Positions 16,872-25,480 of a DNA stretch of 44,428 nt are shown here, piece after piece (position 1 is the first letter of the stretch; each line of letters starts with the position of its first letter). The notes under the pieces are model-generated. The model was not told the DNA's origin and searched no databases. It saw only the letters and a list, made by a program, of their open reading frames with translations. Position numbers and translations under genes: made by a program. Origin of the DNA: Ardenticatenaceae bacterium (GTDB lineage: Bacteria > Chloroflexota > Anaerolineae > Promineifilales > Promineifilaceae); the NCBI GenBank assembly GCA_020634415.1, contig JACKBT010000037.1:1-44428 (forward strand), given 5' to 3'.

Positions 16872-18008
16872 ATGAACCATCCATTCCCCCTTTCAACTGA
16901 TGATCCGCTGGGTGTTCGCGCTGATTTTCCTGTGACGGCGGAGGCCATTTACCTGGCCTCGCCTTTTATTACGCCTTCGCCGCGAACGGCCGTTCACGCC
17001 GCCCAACAATTTGCTGCCGCCAAAGGCCATCTGCCCTATGACCTGGAGGAGATGCTGGCTACAGCCGATGTACTGCGCCGCCAGTATGCCAGGCTCATCA
17101 ACGCCAAAACGGCCGAAATCGGCCTGCTCTACACCACCAGCGAAGCCGAAAATATGGTCGCTGCGGCCCTGAATTTGCAGCCGGGCGAGAATATCGTCAT
17201 CAACGAACTGCATTACTACGCCAGCTTCGTCATCTATGAGCAGTGGGCCAGGCGGGGTGTGGAGATTCGGGTTGTGCCCAGTGTGGCCGGGGCTGCTCCG
17301 CCCGCCAGTTTTGCGCCATTGGTGGATAACAAGACTCGCCTGATTTCGGTGGCCTGGATTTCTCATCAAAATGGCTGTCGGCATGATCTGGCGGCTTTAG
17401 CGGAATTGGCTCATGCGCAGGGGGCGTATCTTTATGCGGATGTGATTCAGGGGGTGGGATCGCTGCCGCTGGATGTGCGGGCAGCGGGCCTGGATTTTTG
17501 TGCGGCGGGCAGTTACAAATGGCTGTTGGGGGGCTTTGGGGTGGCTCCTTTTTATGTGCGTGAAGTGCTGCTGCCGATGATTGAGCCGCATGGTTATGGC
17601 CTGTTTCATGTGGCCGAGAAGTTGGGGCCGTTGGCGCATCGTGTTTATGAAGACGGCCGTAAATTTATGTATGCTACTCCCAGCTTTGGTGCTATCTACC
17701 AGCTTTCGGCTGGCTTAGAGTATCTGCTGAACATTGGTGTGGCGAATATTGCTGCGCATGTGCTGCCGCTGGCGCACCATTTGTGTGATTCGCTGGCGGC
17801 TATGGGCTATGGGGTGGTAACACCAGCCGGGAATGATGCGGCGGTGGTGGCTTTTAAGCATGGGCGGGATGCGGCTGAATTGAAGCAGTTGTTGGCGGCG
17901 GCGGGTATCCATGTGACTTTCCGCGAAAATGACAGCCAGATTCGGGTGGGGGTGGCTCTGTTTAACAATCGTGCTGAGGTTGATCGGTTTCTGGAGGTGA
18001 TGGGATGA
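16872..18008 (+). CDS. Aminotransferase class V-fold PLP-dependent enzyme
   Basis: A protein of 378 residues from the ATG at 16872. GLLYTTSEAENMVAAAL matches the phosphate-binding region. The Asp and Gln that contact PLP lie in LYADVIQGVGSLPLDV. The Schiff-base lysine is in GSYKWLLGGFGVAPFYV. This is the pattern of the cysteine desulfurase/isopenicillin-N-epimerase/kynureninase branch. There is no desulfurase active-site Cys loop that I can see, so IscS-like sulfur transfer is less likely than an epimerase or lyase role. The substrate is unknown. The ribosome binding site is weak (AGAG). Confidence 0.82.
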   Translation: MNHPFPLSTDDPLGVRADFPVTAEAIYLASPFITPSPRTAVHAAQQFAAAKGHLPYDLEEMLATADVLRRQYARLINAKTAEIGLLYTTSEAENMVAAALNLQPGENIVINELHYYASFVIYEQWARRGVEIRVVPSVAGAAPPASFAPLVDNKTRLISVAWISHQNGCRHDLAALAELAHAQGAYLYADVIQGVGSLPLDVRAAGLDFCAAGSYKWLLGGFGVAPFYVREVLLPMIEPHGYGLFHVAEKLGPLAHRVYEDGRKFMYATPSFGAIYQLSAGLEYLLNIGVANIAAHVLPLAHHLCDSLAAMGYGVVTPAGNDAAVVAFKHGRDAAELKQLLAAAGIHVTFRENDSQIRVGVALFNNRAEVDRFLEVMG

Positions 18009-18209
18009 TTCATTTGAAGCGGCACTTCTTGTTGATTCATATCTAATTTAGCCACGAATTTGCGCGAATTTGCCACAAATCTGACATAGTGGTCATGCTG
18101 TGACTGCTATTTGTCATGTCAGCGGATGAGGATGATCACGACGCAATTGTGAAGATTGGTAATGTCTGCCAGTGCCTTTATCTGTTATCTTGACAGCATC
18201 TACCTATTG

Positions 18210-18306
18210 TCAGTAGATCGAAACAGATACGAGTGTGTTGTGGGGCGATTTTGTAAATCGTCTGAGCGATTTGCAAAATCGCCCCACAAGGATTTCGATC
18301 TACTGA
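18210..18306. repeat. Nested palindromic element, copy B of the dispersed repeat
   Basis: The inner part (18239-18290) is the second copy of the element at 15135-15188. Around it, TCAGTAGATCGAAA at 18210-18223 is matched in exact inverse by TTTCGATCTACTGA at 18293-18306, giving 14-bp outer arms that copy A lacks. It lies just before the ribosome binding site of the DUF411 gene. The rest of the gap 18009-18209 holds no gene I can support. Confidence 0.7.
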
Positions 18307-18331
18307 TTGTGGTGAAACAGATAAGGAGAGA

Positions 18332-18811
18332 ATGACACAGATGTTTAGACGATTTTTGATTTGGCTGCTGCTGCCGCTTTTGCTATTGGCTTGCTCAACT
18401 GCGGAAGATGAGGCAGTGGATGTGGCGGCAAACGGCCGTCTTGTCACTGTTTTTGCCTCACCCACCTGAGGCTGCTGTGGCGATTGGATAGCTTACATGG
18501 AAGAGAATGGGTTTCGTGTTGAGGTGAAAAATATACAGAACCTGGCCGACATCAAGGCCCATTACGATATTCCAGCCCAGCTCCAATCTTGCCATACAGC
18601 CATCGTGGATGGTTATATTATTGAAGGGCATGTTTCTGTAGCGGAAATTGAACGGTTATTGGCCGAACGGCCGGCTGTGGCGGGGTTGGCTGTGCCGGGA
18701 ATGCCGCCTGGTTCACCGGGGATGGAGGTGGAGGGGGTGACGGCCCCGTATGATGTGTTTACGTTTGATGCGGCGGGGAATACGGCCGTTTACGCCAGCT
18801 ACGACGGATAA
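18332..18811 (+). CDS. DUF411 metal-binding lipoprotein, candidate selenoprotein (in-frame UGA)
   Basis: Reading through a TGA at codon 46 gives one 159-residue protein. It has a lipoprotein signal (LLPLLLLAC, lipid Cys21), then FASPT-UGA-GCCGDWIAYMEENGF, then the DUF411 body with QLQSCHTAIVDGYIIEGHV, MPPGSPGM and YDVFTFD. DUF411 proteins normally read SPTCGCC at this place, so the UGA replaces the first Cys of the CGCC motif. AAGGAG five bases before the ATG at 18332 makes that start compelling, whereas the ORF after the TGA (from 18497) lacks the motif and any signal peptide. UGA is a normal stop here (the dehydrogenase ends with TGA). Alternatives are a nonsense mutation or a sequencing error; frame and conserved residues on both sides are otherwise intact. 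DUF411 proteins are linked to copper handling. Confidence 0.75.
18467..18469 (+). other. Putative selenocysteine codon (UGA) with possible bSECIS just downstream
   Basis: TGA is followed by a short potential stem-loop: GCTGT pairs with ATAGC (one G-T pair) around a nine-base loop that begins GG, starting five bases after the codon. Bacterial SECIS hairpins lie just 3' of the UGA and carry a G near the start of the loop, but this one is closer than in E. coli fdhF and its stem is short. I regard the hairpin as suggestive only. Confidence 0.5.
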
Positions 18812-18819
18812 CAGGCAGT

Positions 18820-18851
18820 GTGTGTGTCGTGCCCGCGGGCACGACACACAC
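18820..18851. terminator. 32-bp perfect palindrome between convergent genes
   Basis: GTGTGTGTCGTGCCCG is followed directly by its exact complement, with no spacer. It lies between the ends of the DUF411 and kimA genes and is a likely two-way terminator or cruciform. The centre GCCCGCGGGC is very GC-rich. Confidence 0.7.
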
Positions 18852-18864
18852 GAATCGTTCCAGT

Positions 18865-20859
18865 TTATTGAGGAGACTTGACTGTCTCGGCCATAACTTC
18901 AGCAGCAGGCTTGTTCGCTGAAGCCACCTCACTTATTTCGTGTACCGGCGGGATGTGATAAGGCACATCAATTACCACAATTTCTTCCTGTGACTTCAAA
19001 CGCTGCCGCAAGATGTTGGCCGTCTGATTGTGCAGCACACGGGCGTAATTTTCTAGCGGCACAAACTCAGGAATCACCACGGTGACGATCTGGTTGGGGA
19101 ACTCATCAATGCTAATATCCTCAATATAATCTACCAATGGGGTCAGAATATCGCGGTAATCATATTCAATGAGCACCAGTTGAATGCCTTGAGTTAGCTT
19201 AGGGAAGCGTGCCCAGCGGCGCTCCACTCGTTCGCCGGTTTCGGGCGAGGTGATGATGCAGACAGCCCGCACATCATCCGCGATGCGCTTGGCATATTGC
19301 AGTGCCCGCAGGGTGCCGCGGTGGACATCGGCGATGGGTACGATGGCGATTTCTGCTACTTCTTTGAGGTCGGCTTCGGGTAAGCTGCGTGTGCTTAATG
19401 TTTTGGCAACGGCCGTATAATGTTTGTTGATGCGGTCGAACAGCAAGACTAGCAAGGGGATGGTTAACGCCACGATCCAGGCTCCATCAACAAATTTGGT
19501 AGCCAGCAGCACCACAAACACAATACTGGTCATGATAGAGCCGACGGTATTGACTGTTTTCTTCCAACGCCAGCCAGATTCATGATGGATGTGTGTTACG
19601 TCGGTATCGGCCGATTCGCCCGGTTTAAGCTGGCCGACTTTGGACATGAGACGGGACATGCCTGCTTGCGAGAGGGAGAAGCTCATCATCACGCCCAGGG
19701 CATAGAGCGGGAGCATGGCGATTTCGTTGGCGCGGAAGATGACGACGATGAGGGAGGAGATGATGGCCAAGACGATGATGCCGGAGCTGTAGACGAGGCG
19801 GTCGCCCCGGTTTTGCATCCAACGGGGCAGGAAGCCATCGTGGGCCAGGAAGGAGCTGAGGCGGGGGAAGTCTTGGTAGCCTGTGTTGGCGGCCAGGAAG
19901 AGGATGAGGGCTGTAAATAGCTGTACCCAGTAGTAGATGAAGCCGCCGCCGGTGATTTGCCGGGTCATTTGGGAGAGGATGCTTTCGCCGTGTTCGGTGG
20001 GGATGAGGTGCATGTGGGTGGAGAGGTAGGTGATGCCCACGAAGAGGGACATGGCGATTACGCCCATGACGACCATGGTTTTGACGGCGTTTACGGATTC
20101 CGGTGGTTTGAAGGCTTTGACACCGTTGCTGATGGCTTCGATGCCGGTGAGGGCGGTGCAGCCACCGGCGAAGGCTCGCAGCAGGAGCCAGATGTAGGCG
20201 AAGCCGACGAGGGATTCGCTGGGGGGGACAACGCCTTCGAGGGAGGGCAGCGGCTCGAGACCGAAGAGGCCGATGGTGCGGGCCAGGCCGATGAGGATGG
20301 TGAGGAGGACACCAACGACGAAGGCGTAGGTGGGGATGGCGAAGATGGTGCCGCTTTCGCGCACGCCGCGCAGGTTAACCCAGGTGATGAGGATGATGGC
20401 GATGATGGCGATGAAGACGCGATAGGGGGTGACTTCGGGAACGGCCGATGTTAAAGCGCGTACACCGGCGGCGACGGAGACGGAGACGGTGAGGATGTAG
20501 TCGGTGAGGAGGGCGGCTCCGGCGACGAGGGAGGGGTATTTGCCCAGGTTGTCTTTGGCGACGGTGTAAGCGCCACCGCCATCGGGGTAGTGCATGATGG
20601 TTTGGATGTAGCTGAAGATGACCATGAGGACGAGGGCGGCAACGGCCGTTGCTAAGGGCAAAGTCATGGGCAGCGCCCCGCTGCCCAACACGATCAAAAC
20701 CCCCATGATGGCCTCGGTAGCATAGGCATTGCTACTGATGGGGTCTGAGGCGAAAACGGCTAATGCACGAACTTTATCGAGGCGTTCGTGGATTTCCTGG
20801 CTGTTGGGGAAGGGTTTCCCCAGCAGCACACGCTTTATTTCGGGCATAGAAATCGTCAT
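18865..20859 (-). CDS. kimA: KimA-family potassium transporter (APC superfamily)
   Basis: A permease of about 664 residues with roughly twelve membrane segments and a soluble C-terminal domain of about 200 residues. The opening (KRVLLGKPF, ALAVFASDPISSNAYATEAI, YPDGGGAYTVAKDNLG, LTDYILTVSVSVAAG) closely follows Bacillus KimA (YdaO), a high-affinity K+/H+ symporter inhibited by c-di-AMP. The C-terminal part (EIAIVPIADVHRGTLRALQYAKRIADDVRAV) looks like the family's USP-like regulatory domain. The start is set at the second Met (20859), which has GGAG nine bases upstream; 20874 is the alternative. It is divergent from the kdp operon and shares its operator type, which supports potassium as substrate. 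Confidence 0.85.
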   Translation of the reverse strand: MTISMPEIKRVLLGKPFPNSQEIHERLDKVRALAVFASDPISSNAYATEAIMGVLIVLGSGALPMTLPLATAVAALVLMVIFSYIQTIMHYPDGGGAYTVAKDNLGKYPSLVAGAALLTDYILTVSVSVAAGVRALTSAVPEVTPYRVFIAIIAIILITWVNLRGVRESGTIFAIPTYAFVVGVLLTILIGLARTIGLFGLEPLPSLEGVVPPSESLVGFAYIWLLLRAFAGGCTALTGIEAISNGVKAFKPPESVNAVKTMVVMGVIAMSLFVGITYLSTHMHLIPTEHGESILSQMTRQITGGGFIYYWVQLFTALILFLAANTGYQDFPRLSSFLAHDGFLPRWMQNRGDRLVYSSGIIVLAIISSLIVVIFRANEIAMLPLYALGVMMSFSLSQAGMSRLMSKVGQLKPGESADTDVTHIHHESGWRWKKTVNTVGSIMTSIVFVVLLATKFVDGAWIVALTIPLLVLLFDRINKHYTAVAKTLSTRSLPEADLKEVAEIAIVPIADVHRGTLRALQYAKRIADDVRAVCIITSPETGERVERRWARFPKLTQGIQLVLIEYDYRDILTPLVDYIEDISIDEFPNQIVTVVIPEFVPLENYARVLHNQTANILRQRLKSQEEIVVIDVPYHIPPVHEISEVASANKPAAEVMAETVKSPQ

Positions 20860-20927
20860 GAAAGTAAACTCCATTGTGTGAAAAATTCAGCAAAACAGCC
20901 CATTTTAAGGCTGTTGATCTACTCACA

Positions 20928-20997
20928 ACGATAACAAATAGCCTATCAAGAAAGAGTTAAGAAGCGTAAAGGTGATGTCAAGAAAGTGTCAAGAAAG
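20928..20997 (-). promoter_or_regulatory. Candidate KdpE-type operator and promoter of kimA
   Basis: Two pairs of 11-bp direct repeats lie in register: TATCAAGAAAG (20944) with AGTTAAGAAGC (20955), and TGTCAAGAAAG twice (20976 and 20987). Read on the minus strand the repeats end exactly 10 bases before TATCGT (20933-20928), a plausible -10. Tandem 11-bp half sites ending 10 bp from the -10 are the layout used by OmpR/PhoB-family activators. The identity of the regulator (KdpE) is inferred from locus context. Confidence 0.65.
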
Positions 20998-21062
20998 AGG
21001 TGGTGAGCATAGCAGAAAAGGGGCGTTTTGAGCGGTGAGGAGCAAAAATCCTGTCAGGAATA

Positions 21063-21215
21063 CCTCAAGAAATTAAACAACCATCGTTAAGAAGCCATCA
21101 ACAGTGGGTCAATTTCTTAATGGGTGATGGGTAAGAAAACGGCCGTTTTCTTGATGTTTTCTCAAGGGTTATCGGCCTGTTCTTAACGCCATCTTGATAT
21201 AAATCACGATACATT
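21063..21215 (+). promoter_or_regulatory. Candidate KdpE-type operators and promoter of the kdp operon
   Basis: The promoter-proximal pair TGTTCTTAACG (21178) and CCATCTTGATA (21189) ends 10 bases before TACATT (21210-21215). Further pairs lie upstream: TTTTCTTGATG (21146) with TTTTCTCAAGG (21157), a single ATTTCTTAATG at 21111, and in opposite orientation CCTCAAGAAAT (21063), CGTTAAGAAGC (21085) and CATCAACAGTG (21096), all in 11-base steps. This is an extended array in a gap of about 370 bases between kimA and kdp. Confidence 0.65.
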
Positions 21216-21247
21216 GAGAGATGAGATCAAACCGCAAGAGGTGAATT

Positions 21248-21349
21248 ATGTATCTTGATTTGTTAATGCTGGCGGGAACGGCCGTTTTCTTTCTCAGCTG
21301 TGTCGGACTTGTTTTCGCCTACGACCGCCTCAAGGAGGCAAACCCATGA
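21248..21349 (+). CDS. 33-residue membrane peptide at the head of the kdp operon
   Basis: Codes MYLDLLMLAGTAVFFLSCVG, then LVFAYDRLKEANP: one membrane helix ending in a Tyr-Asp-Arg-Leu segment. GAGGTGA stands four bases before the ATG, and the stop overlaps the start of kdpF (ATGA). Small peptides with a similar ending (xxCxRL) lie before kdpF in other phyla, as far as I recall, and are usually left unnamed. It is probably a real gene and perhaps a Kdp accessory subunit. An AACGGCCGTT copy codes its Thr-Ala-Val. Confidence 0.7.
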   Translation: MYLDLLMLAGTAVFFLSCVGLVFAYDRLKEANP

Positions 21350-21435
21350 GTTGGCTCTATCTCCTCGCCGGAATTTTAACCCTGGCATTGTTACTCTACC
21401 TGTTGGTGGCTTTGCTAAAACCAGAGTGGTTTTAG
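21346..21435 (+). CDS. kdpF: Potassium-transporting ATPase subunit KdpF
   Basis: A 29-residue peptide, MSWLYLLAGILTLALLLYLL followed by VALLKPEWF, the single helix plus short basic/acidic tail of KdpF, which stabilises the KdpFABC complex in the membrane. AAGGAGG is seven bases before the ATG. It lies upstream of kdpA as usual, but an inverted repeat and a 91-bp MITE now separate them. Confidence 0.85.
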   Translation: MSWLYLLAGILTLALLLYLLVALLKPEWF

Positions 21436-21443
21436 GCTAGTTA

Positions 21444-21474
21444 GATTGGTTCAATCTCAAAGATTGAACCAATC
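21444..21474. repeat. 14-bp perfect inverted repeat after kdpF
   Basis: GATTGGTTCAATCT and its exact complement flank a three-base loop (CAA). It lies between kdpF and the MITE; its last eight bases, AACCAATC, are the target sequence duplicated by the MITE. The arms resemble those at 3027-3059. Confidence 0.7.
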
Positions 21475-21565
21475 GTAACTACTAACCCTCCGGGAGGTTT
21501 CAAACGAGATGTTACCTCTGGGACGAACCTCCCGGAGGATCGCTCCAGAGGGGCTAAGTAGTTAC
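21475..21565. mobile_element. 91-bp MITE-like element, copy 1
   Basis: The ends GTAACTACT and AGTAGTTAC are inverse copies. Inside, CCTCCGGGAGGTT and AACCTCCCGGAGG form a second inverted pair. The element is flanked by AACCAATC on both sides (21467-21474 and 21566-21573), an 8-bp target duplication. It is identical base for base to copy 2 at 27833-27923. It has no coding capacity and must move by a transposase in trans. It sits between kdpF and kdpA, upstream of the kdpA start. Confidence 0.88.
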
Positions 21566-21578
21566 AACCAATCTTTAT

Positions 21579-23300
21579 ATGATGACCCAATACTTACAAA
21601 TCCCCCTTTATCTCATTCTCCTTTTACTCTTGGCCTGGCCGTTAGGGCGGTATATGGCGCGGGTGTATCAAGGGCAGACGGTGTGGTGGACACGGCCGTT
21701 TCGTCCCCTCGAACATCTCTTTTACCGCCTGGCGGGCATTGATGCCAGCAGCGAAATGAGATGGCAAAGTTATGCCCTGGCTTTGCTGCTCTTCAACGCC
21801 ATTGGCTTCTTTTTTGTCTACTTGCTGCAGCGGGTGCAGGGCTGGCTGGCGCTCAATCCTGATAGCATGACGGCCGTTTCCCCCCACATCGCTTTGAATA
21901 CGGCCGTTTCCTTCACCTCCAACACCAACTGGCAAGCCTACGGCGGCGAAACCAGCCTCAGCTACCTGACCCAAATGGCTGGGCTGACCGTGCAAAATTT
22001 CCTCTCCGCCGCCACCGGCATGGCTGTCTTAGTCGCCTTCATTCGCGGCCTCAGCCGCCAGCGCTGCCAGACCATTGGCAACTTTTGGGTAGATATGACC
22101 CGCAGCACGCTCTATATTTTGCTGCCTTTATCCGTGTTGATGGCTCTCTGCCTGGTTTCGCAAGGGGTGGTGCAGACATTTCGCGGAGCGGTAACGGCCG
22201 TTGGGCTAACGGGAGTTAGCACTCTCACCACTGCCACCGAACAAACCATTGCCCTCGGCCCCGCCGCCTCCCAAATCGCCATCAAACAGCTAGGCACCAA
22301 CGGCGGTGGCTTCTTCAACGTCAACGCCGCCCATCCCTTTGAGAACCCTACCCCGCTCACCAACTTGATCGAGTTACTGGCGATTTTACTCATCCCTACT
22401 GCCCTCTGCTTCACTTTTGGCGAGATGATGAAGCAGCGGCGGCAGGGCCTGGCCTTATTGGTCGTCATGCTGCTCATCTTCATCGCCTTCCTCGGCACGG
22501 CCGTTTACGCTGAACAAAGCGGCAACCCCCGCCTGACTGAACTCGGTGTGCATCAACTCGCCAGCCCTACCCAATCCGGTGGCAATATGGAAGGCAAAGA
22601 GACCCGCTTCGGCATCGTCAGTTCGGCTTTGTGGGCCACGGCGACAACGGCCGCTTCCAATGGCTCGGTCAATTCCATGCACGATGCCTACACCCCGCTT
22701 GGCGGCCTGGCTCCCATGCTGCTCATGCAGCTAGGCGAAATTATCTTTGGCGGGGTTGGTTCTGGGCTGTATGGCTTGCTGGCTTTTGCCATTGTGGCCG
22801 TCTTTGTCGCCGGGCTGATGGTAGGGCGCACACCAGAATATTTGGGCAAAAAGATTGAGGTTTTTGAAATGAAGATGGCGACATTGGTGATTTTGATTCC
22901 GCCGCTGTTGGTGCTGCTGGGAACGGCCGTTGCCACCAGCCTCACCACCAACGGAACCAGCAACCCCGGCGCACATGGCTTCAGCCAGATCCTCTACGCC
23001 TTCTCCTCGATGGGCAACAACAATGGCAGTGCCTTCGCTGGACTCAACAGCACCTTACCCATCTATGCTCTCGGTGGCGCACTGGCGATGCTCGTCGCCC
23101 GCTACTGGCTCATCATTCCCATCCTGGCTATGGCTGGCTCATTAGCCAGCAAACAAACCATCCCCACCACCGCTGGCACACTACCCACCGACACCCCTCT
23201 CTTCATCGGCTGGCTCATTGTCATCATCCTCCTCGTCGGCGCACTCAGCTTCTTGCCCGCCCTGGCCCTGGGGCCGATTGTGGAGCAGTTGTTATTGTAG
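21579..23300 (+). CDS. kdpA: Potassium-transporting ATPase subunit KdpA
   Basis: A protein of 573 residues with about ten membrane helices, the K+-selective channel-like subunit of KdpFABC. Selectivity-loop pieces are recognisable: SFTSNTNWQAYGGE, LGTNGGGFFNVNAAHPFENPTP, SNGSVNSMHDAYTPLGG and FSSMGNNNGSAFAGL. Length and order match the family. The upstream MITE and repeat interrupt the normal kdpF-kdpA spacing, and no strong ribosome binding site is visible before the ATG at 21579, with ATG ATG as alternative starts. Several Thr-Ala-Val triplets are coded by ACGGCCGTT copies. Confidence 0.96.
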   Translation: MMTQYLQIPLYLILLLLLAWPLGRYMARVYQGQTVWWTRPFRPLEHLFYRLAGIDASSEMRWQSYALALLLFNAIGFFFVYLLQRVQGWLALNPDSMTAVSPHIALNTAVSFTSNTNWQAYGGETSLSYLTQMAGLTVQNFLSAATGMAVLVAFIRGLSRQRCQTIGNFWVDMTRSTLYILLPLSVLMALCLVSQGVVQTFRGAVTAVGLTGVSTLTTATEQTIALGPAASQIAIKQLGTNGGGFFNVNAAHPFENPTPLTNLIELLAILLIPTALCFTFGEMMKQRRQGLALLVVMLLIFIAFLGTAVYAEQSGNPRLTELGVHQLASPTQSGGNMEGKETRFGIVSSALWATATTAASNGSVNSMHDAYTPLGGLAPMLLMQLGEIIFGGVGSGLYGLLAFAIVAVFVAGLMVGRTPEYLGKKIEVFEMKMATLVILIPPLLVLLGTAVATSLTTNGTSNPGAHGFSQILYAFSSMGNNNGSAFAGLNSTLPIYALGGALAMLVARYWLIIPILAMAGSLASKQTIPTTAGTLPTDTPLFIGWLIVIILLVGALSFLPALALGPIVEQLLL

Positions 23301-23306
23301 TAGGAG

Positions 23307-23360
23307 TAATTGGGTAATTGGGTAATTGATAATTTGTTCAATTACCCAATTACCCAATTA
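23307..23360. repeat. 23-bp perfect hairpin of GGTAATT repeats between kdpA and kdpB
   Basis: Three tandem TAATTGGG-type units at 23307-23329 are followed by an eight-base loop and the exact reverse complement at 23338-23360. Related GTAATTG runs lie at about 2970-3000, 25445-25468 and 26614-26662. It lies inside the kdp operon, 14 bases before the kdpB start. Confidence 0.75.
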
Positions 23361-23374
23361 CCAATTACCCAACC

Positions 23375-25441
23375 ATGAACATAAAACCAACCTCTTCCGC
23401 CCTGTATCGCCGTGCTTTAGCTGATGCTTTCGCCAAATTCGATCCGCGCCATTTGGTGCATAATCCCGTCATGTTTGTCGTCGAAATCGGCAGCCTGCTG
23501 CTCACGCTGCTCTTTGTGATGGCCCTGCTGGGTCGCAATATAGATGGCGGTTCAGCCGGTTTCATTGGCGCGATTGCGGGCTGGCTCTGGTTCACCCTGC
23601 TCTTTGCCAATTTCGCCGAAGCATTGGCTGAAGGGCGGGGCAAAGCGCAGGCAGATGCTTTGCGCCGTACCCGCAGTCAAACGCAGGCCAGGAAATTGGC
23701 AACGGCCGATCCTGATTCCCCCTCCCAAACAGTCAGCTCCACCGAACTGCGCCAGGGCGATTTTGTCCTGGTCGAAGCCAACGACATCATCCCTGCCGAT
23801 GGCGATGTAGTGGCAGGTATTGCCGCTGTAGACGAAAGTGCCGTCACCGGCGAAAGCGCTCCCGTCATCCGCGAATCAGGCGGCGACCGCAGTGCCGTCA
23901 CCGGCGGCACCCGTGTCATATCCGACTGGCTGGTGGTGCAGATTAGCCACAATCCCGGCGAAGGCTTCCTGGATCGCATGATTAGCCTGGTGGAAGGGGC
24001 CAAACGGCAAAAAACGCCCAATGAAATTGCGCTTACCATTTTACTGGCGGGTTTCACCATCATCTTTTTGGTGGTGGTGGCAACGTTGCTGCCTTTTTCT
24101 CTCTTTGCCGTGCGTTCGGCCGCGCAAGGTTCAGCCATCACTATCACTATTTTGGTGGCACTGCTGGTCTGCCTCATCCCCACCACGATTGGCGGTCTGT
24201 TGAACGCCATCGGCATTGCCGGGATGGACAGGCTGATTCAGCGTAATGTGCTGGCGATGTCGGGGCGGGCAGTGGAGGCGGCGGGAGATGTGAATGTGCT
24301 GCTGCTGGATAAGACAGGCACGATTACGTTGGGCAATCGGCAGGCGGTGGCGTTTGTGCCGGTAGGGGATACGGCCGTTCAGGAGTTGGCGCGATGGACG
24401 CAGATGGCTTCGCTGGCGGACGAAACGCCAGAAGGCCGCTCCATCGTTACGCTGGCACAGCGGGAATTTGCTTTGGAGCCAGGGCTGAATGGGGCAACGG
24501 CCGTTCCCGAATTTATCCCCTTCACGGCCCAAACCCGCATGAGCGGCATCAATCTTAATGGTGATGCCGTGCGGAAGGGTGCGCCGGATGCGGTGATGCG
24601 TTATGTGCGGGAGTGTGGCGGGGAGGTGCCGGTGGGGTTGCAAACGGCCGTTGAGCGCATCGCTCGCACAGGTGGCACACCGCTGGCGGTGGCCCACAAC
24701 AGCCGGGCCATTGGTGTGGTGCATCTTAAAGACATTATCAAGCCGGGCATGAAAGGGCGGTTTAGCCAACTGCGGGCAATGGGCATCAAGACGGTGATGA
24801 TTACGGGCGACAACCCCCTCACCGCCGCCGCCATCGCCGCCGAGGCAGGCGTAGATGATTTCCTGGCCGAGGCCACACCGGAAGCCAAACTGACCCTGAT
24901 TCGAGAGTATCAGGCTAAAGGACATCTGGTGGCAATGACGGGCGATGGCACAAATGATGCGCCAGCATTGGCACAGGCCGATGTGGCGGTGGCTATGAAC
25001 AGCGGCACACAACCGGCCCGTGAGGCGGCCAATATGGTGGATTTGGATAGTGACCCCACGAAGCTGATTGAGATTGTGGAGATTGGCAAGCAGTTGCTGA
25101 TGACACGTGGCTCGCTGACGACGTTTAGCATTGCCAATGATGTCGCCAAATATTTTGCCATTATCCCCGCAGCTTTTGCCACGACTTACCCAGCATTGGG
25201 TGCGCTTAATTTTATGCGGCTGGCAACACCGGAGAGCGCGATTTTATCGGCCGTTATCTTCAACGCCCTTATCATCGTTGCCCTCATTCCCCTGGCTTTG
25301 CACGGTGTCCGTTATCGGCCGCTTAGTGCGGCCACCCTGCTGCGTGATAATTTGCTTATTTATGGTGTGGGCGGATTGGTGACACCGTTTGTGGGTATTA
25401 AGTTGATTGATGGGGTGTTGGTGGGGTTGGGATTGGTGTAA
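23375..25441 (+). CDS. kdpB: Potassium-transporting ATPase ATP-binding subunit KdpB
   Basis: A P-type ATPase of 688 residues. The phosphorylated Asp312 lies in [12 protein letters not shown], the actuator loop in [28 protein letters not shown], and the hinge in [25 protein letters not shown]. Helices near residues 30-75, 215-265 and 585-680 match the KdpB pattern. It drives K+ uptake together with KdpA. The hairpin of GGTAATT repeats occupies its upstream region, and no clear Shine-Dalgarno site is left. Confidence 0.97.
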   Translation: MNIKPTSSALYRRALADAFAKFDPRHLVHNPVMFVVEIGSLLLTLLFVMALLGRNIDGGSAGFIGAIAGWLWFTLLFANFAEALAEGRGKAQADALRRTRSQTQARKLATADPDSPSQTVSSTELRQGDFVLVEANDIIPADGDVVAGIAAVDESAVTGESAPVIRESGGDRSAVTGGTRVISDWLVVQISHNPGEGFLDRMISLVEGAKRQKTPNEIALTILLAGFTIIFLVVVATLLPFSLFAVRSAAQGSAITITILVALLVCLIPTTIGGLLNAIGIAGMDRLIQRNVLAMSGRAVEAAGDVNVLLLDKTGTITLGNRQAVAFVPVGDTAVQELARWTQMASLADETPEGRSIVTLAQREFALEPGLNGATAVPEFIPFTAQTRMSGINLNGDAVRKGAPDAVMRYVRECGGEVPVGLQTAVERIARTGGTPLAVAHNSRAIGVVHLKDIIKPGMKGRFSQLRAMGIKTVMITGDNPLTAAAIAAEAGVDDFLAEATPEAKLTLIREYQAKGHLVAMTGDGTNDAPALAQADVAVAMNSGTQPAREAANMVDLDSDPTKLIEIVEIGKQLLMTRGSLTTFSIANDVAKYFAIIPAAFATTYPALGALNFMRLATPESAILSAVIFNALIIVALIPLALHGVRYRPLSAATLLRDNLLIYGVGGLVTPFVGIKLIDGVLVGLGLV

Positions 25442-25480
25442 TAGCGTAATTGGGTAATTAGGTAATTGCTGGAGTTTGAG

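Noticed and set aside
16872..18008. Cysteine desulfurase (IscS/SufS)
   Set aside because: The PLP lysine is present, but I see no active-site Cys loop and no sulfur-assembly neighbours.
18497..18811. Separate short gene beginning at the ATG at 18497
   Set aside because: It would lack the signal peptide and the CGCC motif of DUF411 and has no ribosome binding site; the upstream frame supplies both.
23307..23360. CRISPR-like array made of the GGTAATT repeats
   Set aside because: Units are about 8 bases with no unique spacers, and no cas gene is present in the window.
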